Shown one piece after another: positions 20,083 to 26,950 of a stretch of 38,911 nucleotides of DNA. The stretch covers positions 1 to 38,911 of the forward strand of contig JBASOJ010000012.1 in NCBI GenBank assembly GCA_049658145.1, in the 5' to 3' direction. The first letter of the stretch is position 1. Each line of letters begins with the position of its first letter. The stretch is from UBA6100 sp049658145. Lineage in GTDB: Bacteria; Actinomycetota; Coriobacteriia; Anaerosomatales; Anaerosomataceae. A program made the translations under genes and the position numbers. Under the pieces are notes generated by a model. That model had not been told where the DNA came from. It ran no database searches and saw only the letters and a list, made by a program, of their open reading frames with translations.

Positions 20083-22089
20083 GTGATCATCACTGTCGAC
20101 CATGCGACCAAGACCATCGGGGAACGCGTCCTGTTCGCGGACGCGTTCCTTCGCGTGGGCGCGCGTGACCGCGTAGCCCTCGTCGGTGCCAACGGCACGG
20201 GCAAGACGACGCTGCTCGAGATCATCGCCGGCAACCAGGAGCCTGATGAGGGTTCGATCATCCGCGCCAAGGACACCACCGTCGGGTACTTGCGCCAGGA
20301 GGCCATCGAGATGGCTGGCCACAGCGTGCTCGACGAGGTTCTCTCCGAGGCAGCGGGCGTGCGCGGACTCGAGCATCGCATCCAGGTACTCGCCGAGGAA
20401 CTCGAGACCGCAGAAGGAGAGCAGTCCGAGGCGCTCCTCGCCGAGTACGGTCGCCTGCAGGAACGCTTCGAGCACCTCGGTGGGTACACCGTTGAGGCCG
20501 AGGCGCGCGCGGTGCTCACGGGGCTCGGCTTCAAGGAACGGGATCTCGGCCGCGACGTGGGTGAACTCTCCGGCGGCTGGCTCATGCGTGTGGCGCTGGC
20601 GAAGCTGCTGCTGGTGGAGCCGGACGTGCTCCTCCTCGACGAACCGACCAACCACCTCGACCTCGAGAGCGTCACCTGGCTCGAGGGTTTCCTGAAAGCG
20701 TACGAGGGCGCCGTGCTGCTCGTGAGCCACGACCGCTCGTTCATGGACGCGTTGGTCGACCGAGTCGCCGAACTCGAACGCCGGCGTATGACCGTCTACC
20801 ACGGCACGTACAGCGAGTACGAGTCGCAGAAGGTGGTCGACCACGAACGCCTCGTCTCGGCCAAGAAGCAGCAGGACCGCTATATCGAGCAGCAGGAGCA
20901 GTTCATCGAGCGCTTCCGCTATAAGAACACCAAGGCTAAGGCGGTGCAAAGCCGAATCAAGGTGCTCGAGAAGGTGGACCGGATCGAGTTGCCCGAGGCG
21001 CGAAAAGCGGTGCGGTTCTCATTTCCACAGCCTGAGCGCACCGGCAACGAGGTGATCCGCCTCGACCACGTGGCGAAGGCGTACGGCGAGAACGTCGTAT
21101 ACGAGGACCTCTCGGTCGCACTCTACCGGGGCGACAAGGTCGCGCTGGTTGGCCCCAACGGGGCCGGCAAGTCCACGCTCCTGCGCATGCTCGCCGGCGA
21201 GCTCGCACCGGACGCGGGAGAGCGGATCCTCGGCCAGAAGGTGAGCGTGGCGTACTTCGCGCAGCACCAGCTGGAGGCCCTCGGGCTCAAGAACACCGTT
21301 CTCGGCGAGCTTCTCACCGCCGCACCGGATTGGACACAAGAGCAGGCACGCACGCTTCTCGGCACGTTCCTGTTCCAGGGTGACGACGTGAAGAAGCTCG
21401 TGAAGGTGCTCTCGGGAGGCGAGCGTGCGCGCCTTGCGCTCGCCAAGATGCTCGTGCGGCCCGCATCGTTCCTCTGCCTGGATGAGCCGACGAACCACCT
21501 CGACATCCAGGGCCGTGACGTGCTCGAGACGGCGCTTCGGCAGTACACCGGCACGCTCGCGCTCATCACGCACGACCGTCACCTGATCCGCGGCGTGTGC
21601 AACCGCGTGGCCGACGTGCGCGGCGGTGGCGTGCGTGTGTACGAGGGCGACTACGAGTACTACACGTACAAGCGCGAGCAACTCGAGGGGGCCGCCACGC
21701 CCGCGGGCGGCGGAGGCCGCGGCAGCATGGGCAAGGCCACGGAGGCGACCGCGAGCAGGACCGCGCAGGGAGGCGAACCACCCCGGGAGCGCAAAGGCAA
21801 GGACGACAAGCGCGTCGAGGCCGAGACCCGCAACCGGCTGTACCGGGGCACGAAGGACGCGAAGCGTCGTCTGACGTCGGTGGAGCGGGAGCTCACGGCC
21901 GCGCACGCACGCCACGACGAGCTGCTGGCGCTCCTCGGCGACAACACGCTCTACGCGGACAAGGACCGCTTCTCAGCGACCATGGAGGAGTACACTGCGA
22001 TCAAGGCGCGCATCGGCGCTCTGGAAGCCGAGTGGCTCGAGCTCTCCGAGCGGATCGAAGCGCTGAGTGCGGGGCGCGGGTCCGGATAA
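20083..22089 (+). CDS. ABC-F family ATPase (Uup/YdiF-like)
   Basis: A 668-residue cytoplasmic protein with two ABC ATPase domains in one chain and no membrane part, the mark of ABC-F proteins, which act on the ribosome. Domain 1 (about 1-250) has GANGTGKT, LSGGW and LLLDEPTNHLD; domain 2 (about 325-535) has GPNGAGKS, LSGGE and LCLDEPTNHLD. The linker between them (about 245-320) is the charged helical P-site tRNA interaction motif (KKQQDRYIEQQEQFIERFRY). After a glycine-rich stretch, a C-terminal coiled coil (about 585-660) is present, as in Uup and YdiF. Such proteins relieve stalled ribosomes or protect them from antibiotics; which applies here is unknown. Confidence 0.93.
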   Translation: MIITVDHATKTIGERVLFADAFLRVGARDRVALVGANGTGKTTLLEIIAGNQEPDEGSIIRAKDTTVGYLRQEAIEMAGHSVLDEVLSEAAGVRGLEHRIQVLAEELETAEGEQSEALLAEYGRLQERFEHLGGYTVEAEARAVLTGLGFKERDLGRDVGELSGGWLMRVALAKLLLVEPDVLLLDEPTNHLDLESVTWLEGFLKAYEGAVLLVSHDRSFMDALVDRVAELERRRMTVYHGTYSEYESQKVVDHERLVSAKKQQDRYIEQQEQFIERFRYKNTKAKAVQSRIKVLEKVDRIELPEARKAVRFSFPQPERTGNEVIRLDHVAKAYGENVVYEDLSVALYRGDKVALVGPNGAGKSTLLRMLAGELAPDAGERILGQKVSVAYFAQHQLEALGLKNTVLGELLTAAPDWTQEQARTLLGTFLFQGDDVKKLVKVLSGGERARLALAKMLVRPASFLCLDEPTNHLDIQGRDVLETALRQYTGTLALITHDRHLIRGVCNRVADVRGGGVRVYEGDYEYYTYKREQLEGAATPAGGGGRGSMGKATEATASRTAQGGEPPRERKGKDDKRVEAETRNRLYRGTKDAKRRLTSVERELTAAHARHDELLALLGDNTLYADKDRFSATMEEYTAIKARIGALEAEWLELSERIEALSAGRGSG

Positions 22090-22173
22090 ACACGGCCTGG
22101 GACTGCATAAAGTGAAGCACGTCGCTGTCTGAAATGCCGTGTCGATTGCGAAACATTGTGAATCAGGTCACTG

Positions 22174-22202
22174 TTGCATGAAGATTCCTGTGTCGCTATA
22201 CT
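22174..22202 (+). promoter_or_regulatory. Strong housekeeping promoter
   Basis: TTGCAT (22174-22179) and TATACT (22197-22202) are separated by exactly 17 bases, close to the sigma-70/SigA consensus. Transcription would begin near 22209. It is the best-formed promoter in the window. Confidence 0.75.
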
Positions 22203-22208
22203 TCGTGT

Positions 22209-22273
22209 CAGAGTTGCTTCGGCAACCCCTTACCCCTGAGCCTCAAGGTGCCGGCCTTGAGGCTCTCCCTTTT
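22209..22273 (+). ncRNA. Candidate small RNA or terminated leader
   Basis: From the promoter at 22174-22202, a transcript of about 65 bases would contain a 5-bp TTCG-capped hairpin (GTTGC at 22213-22217, GCAAC at 22222-22226), a C-rich single strand, and then a perfect 11-bp terminator. No open frame of useful length is present. It could be an independent small RNA or an attenuator ahead of the gene at 22362. It matches no riboswitch class I can recognise by eye. Confidence 0.5.
22238..22273 (+). terminator. Rho-independent terminator or attenuator
   Basis: GAGCCTCAAGG (22238-22248) and CCTTGAGGCTC (22255-22265) pair perfectly around TGCCGG and are followed by TCCCTTTT. It stands only about 30 bases after the predicted transcription start. 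A further small hairpin (CACAGC/GCTGTG, 22304-22318) lies between it and the next gene. Confidence 0.8.
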
Positions 22274-22361
22274 GTGCGGCAGGTCACGCGCTTCCGTCCA
22301 TCACACAGCTGCGCTGTGGCCGTTAAGCCCGCATCGCCTGATGCCGATAATCTCCTGCGAC

Positions 22362-22622
22362 ATGATGATTTCAGAGGAGCAGGTGCGGCGAGCAGTCGAC
22401 TACCTGCGTACATCAGGTGAATACACAGAGCCGGCGGAGCGAGTGGCCGACCCTGAGGCCATCGAACTGGTGGACAGGGTGGTCGAGGCGCTCCGGGGGC
22501 TTCCGGACGTGCGCGACGACCGCGTGGAGCATGCGCGCCTGCTGTTGCGTGACGCGCTGCCGTCCTCGGACGAACTCGCGAGCAAGCTGATCGGCCGGGT
22601 GCTTTCGGACTCGATCCGCTAG
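22362..22622 (+). CDS. FlgM-like small regulatory protein
   Basis: An 86-residue protein starting at ATG 22362 or 22365 (no Shine-Dalgarno; the frame runs further upstream through the hairpins). The C-terminal half, LPDVRDDRVEHARLLLRDAL then SSDELASKLIGRVLSDSIR, resembles the sigma-binding region of the anti-sigma factor FlgM (usual pattern: R-x-x-x-V-x-x-L/A, a short turn, then S/D-x-x-L-A-x-K-L). Against this, no flagellar genes are visible, and the family is short and weakly conserved, so the assignment is tentative. The gene is preceded by an attenuated leader and followed by a terminator-like hairpin and pilB. Confidence 0.5.
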   Translation: MMISEEQVRRAVDYLRTSGEYTEPAERVADPEAIELVDRVVEALRGLPDVRDDRVEHARLLLRDALPSSDELASKLIGRVLSDSIR

Positions 22623-22641
22623 ACGGCGTCGATGCGGGGTG

Positions 22642-22673
22642 AGCGCGGGCTCCCGAGAGCGGGGGTCCGCGCT
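22642..22673 (+). terminator. Hairpin between the FlgM-like gene and pilB
   Basis: AGCGCGG (22642-22648) and CCGCGCT (22667-22673) enclose a smaller CCC/GGG stem with a GAGA turn. It would separate the FlgM-like gene from pilB. Confidence 0.5.
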
Positions 22674-22675
22674 TC

Positions 22676-22684
22676 TGCTACGAT
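22676..22684 (+). promoter_or_regulatory. Extended -10 of pilB
   Basis: TGCTACGAT fits the extended -10 form and lies 69 bases before ATG 22754. No strong -35 is present. Confidence 0.45.
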
Positions 22685-22753
22685 TGAGCGAGCGTCCGGT
22701 GCGCGAGCGCGCACGCTTTCCGCCATGCATCCTTCCGCTCGAGAGGGGCCGGA

Positions 22754-24424
22754 ATGGCGTACACGAGGGACAGGCTTGGCGAACTACTTCTGCGCGAAGC
22801 GGTGATCACTGAGCAGCAGCTCGCCGACGCGCTCGCTGAACAGGCGGCGAATGGCGGCAAGCTCGGTCAGATCCTCGTGCGAGGAGGAGGGGCGGACGAG
22901 GAGTCGATTGCGCGCACCCTCGCCGAGCAGAAGGGCATCGAGTTCATCAGCCTGCCGATGTTCCCGATCGATCGTGAGGCGGCCTCACTCATCCCCGCAC
23001 GCATGGCCAAGCGCTCGTCGATCATCCCGATCGGGTTCCGCGACGGCGCTCTCGTGCTCGCGATGGCCGACCCGCTCGATGTTGAGGCGATCGACGACGT
23101 CCACTTGCGCACGGGCCGCACGGTCATACCCGCGGTGGCGACTGTGGCGCAGATCGACTACGCGATCGAGAAGTTCATCACCTCGGCGGATGCGTTCGAG
23201 GGCCTCGCGGTGACCGTGGAGGATGAGGAGACCGAGGAACTCGTGGCCGTAGGGGACGAGGATGTCCCGATCGTCCGCCTCGTGAACCAGCTCATCCGCG
23301 AGGCGGTTCTCGATGCCGCCAGCGACATCCACATCGAGCCGGGTGCCCACGGCGTGCGTGTCCGTTTCCGGGTGGACGGCGTACTGCACGAGGTGATGAC
23401 CGCGCCCAACTCGGCGAGGGCCGGGCTGATCAGCCGCGTGAAGGTCATGGCCGACATGGATATCGCCGAGCGCAGACGGCCCCAGGACGGACGCATCGGT
23501 CTGGTGGTGAACGACCGGGCGGTTGACATGCGCGTCGCGTCGCTGCCCACGCCGTTCGGCGAGAACCTCGTCATCCGCCTGCTCAACCACGAGGCGAACC
23601 AGCAGACGCTGGGCGATCTGGGCATGTGTGAGGAGCACCTGGCGCTGATGGAGCGCTTCCTGGCTCGCAGCTACGGGGAGATCCTCATCTCGGGGCCCAC
23701 CGGTTCTGGCAAGTCGACGTCGCTCTACGCGGCGCTCATGCGCCTCAATCAACCCACGCGCAAGATCATCACGATCGAGGACCCGATCGAGTACCAGATC
23801 ACCGGTATCACCCAGATGGCCGTCAACACGGGCATCGGTCTGTCGTTCGCCAACCTGCTGCGCACAGTGCTGCGCTCCGATCCCGACGTGGTGATGGTGG
23901 GTGAGATCCGTGACGCCGAGACGGCGCAGATCGCCACTCGTGCGGCACTCACGGGGCACCTCGTCCTCTCCTCGATCCACACCAACGACGCGCCGTCGGC
24001 GCTGACGCGCCTCTCGGATATGGAGGTCGCGCCGTTCGTGGCCTCGAGCGCACTGATCGGCGTCGTCGCTCAGCGCCTGGTGCGCAGACTGTGCCCGGCG
24101 TGCAAGGAGCCGGTGCGTCTGACCAGGACGATGCTTACCGAGCGGGGATTCGCGTTCGACGAGCTCAAGGTGCGCACCATCTATTCGAAGCACGACGGCG
24201 GCTGCGACGAGTGCCACGGCACGGGCTACCGCGGTCGCATCGGCGCATTCGAGATCATGCCGATGGATGACGAGCTCGAGCGATTGTTCCTTGCCGAGGC
24301 GCCCTCGGAGGTCCTGCGTACCGCGGCGCTCAACGCGGGAATGAAGACACTGCGGGCCGATGCGCTCGACAAGGTCGCCGCTGGGACCACCAGCCTCGAC
24401 GAGGTCGCCCGCGTCGTGCTGTAG
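22754..24424 (+). CDS. pilB: Type IV pilus / type II secretion assembly ATPase PilB
   Basis: A 556-residue cytoplasmic hexameric ATPase that powers pilus extension or pseudopilus assembly. The N-terminal N1 domain (about 1-150; LGELLLREAVITEQQLADAL) is the MshEN fold that in some relatives binds cyclic di-GMP. Then come SDIHIEPGAHGVRVRFRVDG, Walker A GPTGSGKST (near 315), the Asp box ITIEDPIEYQ, Walker B DVVMVGEIRD, the His box TGHLVLSSIHTNDAPSA, and a zinc site with CPACKEP (near 446) and CDECHGTGYRGR (near 483). All motifs are intact. The usual partners pilT, pilC and pilM-Q are not in the window. Two HD-GYP genes lie about 12 kb away. Confidence 0.95.
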   Translation: MAYTRDRLGELLLREAVITEQQLADALAEQAANGGKLGQILVRGGGADEESIARTLAEQKGIEFISLPMFPIDREAASLIPARMAKRSSIIPIGFRDGALVLAMADPLDVEAIDDVHLRTGRTVIPAVATVAQIDYAIEKFITSADAFEGLAVTVEDEETEELVAVGDEDVPIVRLVNQLIREAVLDAASDIHIEPGAHGVRVRFRVDGVLHEVMTAPNSARAGLISRVKVMADMDIAERRRPQDGRIGLVVNDRAVDMRVASLPTPFGENLVIRLLNHEANQQTLGDLGMCEEHLALMERFLARSYGEILISGPTGSGKSTSLYAALMRLNQPTRKIITIEDPIEYQITGITQMAVNTGIGLSFANLLRTVLRSDPDVVMVGEIRDAETAQIATRAALTGHLVLSSIHTNDAPSALTRLSDMEVAPFVASSALIGVVAQRLVRRLCPACKEPVRLTRTMLTERGFAFDELKVRTIYSKHDGGCDECHGTGYRGRIGAFEIMPMDDELERLFLAEAPSEVLRTAALNAGMKTLRADALDKVAAGTTSLDEVARVVL

Positions 24425-24445
24425 CGGTGTCACCCGGGAGGACAC

Positions 24446-25651
24446 GTGAGTGAGACTGAGCGCGCGCCGCGCGCGATCGTGCTCGTGCTCGACAGCGTGG
24501 GTGCGGGCGAGCTTCCCGATGCCGCCGAGTATGGCGACGTGGGCTCGAACACCCTCGGCAATACCGCGCGGGCCGTGGGCGGGCTGGACATGCCCGTGCT
24601 TGGCGCGATGGGACTCGGCAACATCACCGGGATCGAAGGCGTTCCGCCGACCGCGACGCCGGTGGCTTCGTGGGGCAGATGCGCCGAGCGCTCGGCGGGC
24701 AAGGACACCACGACCGGACACTGGGAGATGATGGGGCTGGTGCTCGAGCGCCCGTTCCCGACGTATCCGGAGGGGTTCCCGCTCGAGGTGATCGACGAGT
24801 TCTGCCGCCTCACCGGCTACGAGGGCGTGCTCGGCAACTCGGTGGCGAGCGGTACGGTCATCATCAACGAGCTCGGCGATGAGCACATGGCAACCGGGCT
24901 GCCGATCGTCTACACGTCAGCCGACTCGGTGTTCCAGATCGCCGCGCACGAGGAGCGCTTCGGTCTCGACGAACTCTACCGCGTGAGCGAGATCGCCCGC
25001 GGGATGCTCGTTGGGGAGCACCACGTAGGGCGCGTGATCGCGCGCCCGTTCATCGGGCCGGACGAGAACGGCGTCTACCAGCGCACGCACCGGCGGCGCG
25101 ACTACGCCGTGAAGCCGTTCGAACCCACCGTGCTCGATCTGCTGCAGGACGCGGGCGTGCCGGTGTTCGGCGTGGGGAAGATCGGCGACATCTTCGCGTG
25201 GCAGGGGATCACCTCGTCGCCGCACGTGACGGACAACATGGACGGCTTCGACCATCTGCTGTGCGAGGTACGCCGCCCCGAGCAGGGCTTCGTGTTCTGC
25301 AATCTGGTGGACTTCGACATGCTCTGGGGCCACCGCAACGATGCCGGGTCGTACGCCCGCGGCCTCGAGGCGGTCGATCGCCGCATGCCGGAGCTGCTGG
25401 ACGCGATGGCCGACGGCGACCTGCTCATCATCACCGCCGACCACGGCTGCGACCCCACCACCGAGTGGTCCACCGACCACTCCCGCGAGTACGCGCCGCT
25501 CATCGCGAAGATCAAGGGCGTGGACGCGGGGGGTACTCTCGGCACGCGGAAGACCTTCGGCGACATCGGCGAGACCGTGCTCCACTTCTATGGGTTGCAG
25601 GACCGCTGCGGGCGCGGGGACTCGTTCCTTGAGGAGGTGCGTGGCGCGTGA
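24446..25651 (+). CDS. deoB: Phosphopentomutase
   Basis: A 401-residue metalloenzyme of the alkaline phosphatase superfamily that converts (deoxy)ribose 1-phosphate to the 5-phosphate in nucleoside salvage and breakdown. Motifs: IVLVLDSVGAGELPDAAEYG (N-terminal metal Asp), GSNTLGN (phospho-threonine site), SAGKDTTTGHWEMMG, GKIGDIF, LVDFDMLWGHRND, and TADHGCDPTTEWSTDHSREY (metal-binding Asp/His). GTG 24446 follows GGGAGGACAC. The stop overlaps the deoA start (GTGA, 25648-25651), so the two are coupled. Confidence 0.96.
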   Translation: MSETERAPRAIVLVLDSVGAGELPDAAEYGDVGSNTLGNTARAVGGLDMPVLGAMGLGNITGIEGVPPTATPVASWGRCAERSAGKDTTTGHWEMMGLVLERPFPTYPEGFPLEVIDEFCRLTGYEGVLGNSVASGTVIINELGDEHMATGLPIVYTSADSVFQIAAHEERFGLDELYRVSEIARGMLVGEHHVGRVIARPFIGPDENGVYQRTHRRRDYAVKPFEPTVLDLLQDAGVPVFGVGKIGDIFAWQGITSSPHVTDNMDGFDHLLCEVRRPEQGFVFCNLVDFDMLWGHRNDAGSYARGLEAVDRRMPELLDAMADGDLLIITADHGCDPTTEWSTDHSREYAPLIAKIKGVDAGGTLGTRKTFGDIGETVLHFYGLQDRCGRGDSFLEEVRGA

Positions 25652-26949
25652 AGTCGATCGAGGAACTCATCGAGGTCAAGCGCGATGGCGGGGTCCACAC
25701 GGCCGAGGAGTTGAAGCGGCTGGTGGACGCCTTCGTGGCGGGTGAGATGCCCGACTACCAGATGGCCGCGTGGCTGATGGCCGCGTTCATCCGCGGCCTC
25801 GACAGCAAGGAGACCGCGGCGCTCACCGAGGCGATGGCGCGCTCGGGGGAGATGGTGGACCTTTCGAGCATCCCGGGCATCAAAGTGGACAAGCACTCCA
25901 CCGGAGGCGTGGGAGATACCACCACGCTCGTTCTGGCGCCTCTGGTGGCCAGTTGCGGCGTGCCGGTGGCCAAGATGAGCGGCCGGGGCCTCGGCTTCAC
26001 GGGCGGGACGCTCGACAAGCTGGAGTCCATACCCGGCTTCAGCGTCACGCTCGAGCCGGAGGAGTTCCTTGCGCAGGTGCGCGATGTGGGCTGCGCCGTG
26101 ATCGGCCAGAGCCCGGATGTTGATCCGGCCGACAAGAAGATGTACGCCCTGCGTGATGTGACGGCCACTGTTCCATCGATACCGCTCATCGTGGGCTCGA
26201 TCATCTCGAAGAAGGTGGCGGGCGGCGCCGATGCGATCGTGTTGGACGTGAAAGTGGGCTCCGGCGCGTTCATGAAGTCGGAAGCCGACGCGCGTGCGCT
26301 CGCCGCGGAACTCGCGCGCGTGGGCGAACTGCTCGGCCGGAAGGTCGTGTGCGTTCTCACCGATATGGACCAGCCTCTCGGCCGCGCCGTGGGCAACGCG
26401 CTCGAGGTCCGCGAGGCCGTGCGCACACTGCGTGGCGAGGGCCCGGTCGACCTCACCGAGCTCTGCCTCGCGCTCGGCTCGAAGATGCTCGTGCTCGGCG
26501 GCATCGCCGAAAACGAGCACGCGGGGCGCGATCTGCTGCTCGACTCGATAGCGAGCGGTCATGCGCTCGACACCTTCCGCGCGTGGGTGAACGCTCAGGG
26601 CGGCGACGAGCTCGTGGCGGACGACCTCTCGCTGTTGCCGGTCGGAGCGCACACGCGCGCGGTCCTGGCACGCGAGGCCGGCTGGGTGAGCGGATTCGAC
26701 GCCGAGGGTGTGGGCCGCGCGGCGATGGTGCTCGGCGCGGGTCGTGCACGCAAGGAGGACGCGATCGATCCGGGAGCCGGGCTCGAGCTCGGGGTGAAGA
26801 CCGGCGACCGGGTGGAGGCCGGGGCGGTGCTCGGAACGCTCTACACCAGCGATCCCGCGCGCCTCGACGAGGCCGAGGAGCGCCTGCGCGTCGCGATCCG
26901 CATCGAAGATGCCGAGGTGCCGGTGCCGCCGCTGTTCATCGAGGTGTAG
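25648..26949 (+). CDS. deoA: Thymidine / pyrimidine-nucleoside phosphorylase
   Basis: A 433-residue enzyme of the nucleoside phosphorylase II family, which splits thymidine (and often uridine) with phosphate. Its product, deoxyribose 1-phosphate, is the substrate of DeoB just upstream. Motifs: IDVKRDGG-like IEVKRDGGVH, VDKHSTGGVGDTTTLVLAP (phosphate loop), KMSGRGLGFTGGTLDKLESI (family signature), and KKVAGGADAIVLDVKVGSGA. The C-terminal barrel-sandwich domain has ALVLGAGRARKED-like AMVLGAGRARKED. The length equals Bacillus-type Pdp and E. coli DeoA. The choice between thymidine-specific and broad pyrimidine specificity cannot be made by eye. Confidence 0.95.
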   Translation: MKSIEELIEVKRDGGVHTAEELKRLVDAFVAGEMPDYQMAAWLMAAFIRGLDSKETAALTEAMARSGEMVDLSSIPGIKVDKHSTGGVGDTTTLVLAPLVASCGVPVAKMSGRGLGFTGGTLDKLESIPGFSVTLEPEEFLAQVRDVGCAVIGQSPDVDPADKKMYALRDVTATVPSIPLIVGSIISKKVAGGADAIVLDVKVGSGAFMKSEADARALAAELARVGELLGRKVVCVLTDMDQPLGRAVGNALEVREAVRTLRGEGPVDLTELCLALGSKMLVLGGIAENEHAGRDLLLDSIASGHALDTFRAWVNAQGGDELVADDLSLLPVGAHTRAVLAREAGWVSGFDAEGVGRAAMVLGAGRARKEDAIDPGAGLELGVKTGDRVEAGAVLGTLYTSDPARLDEAEERLRVAIRIEDAEVPVPPLFIEV

Positions 26950-26950
26950 G

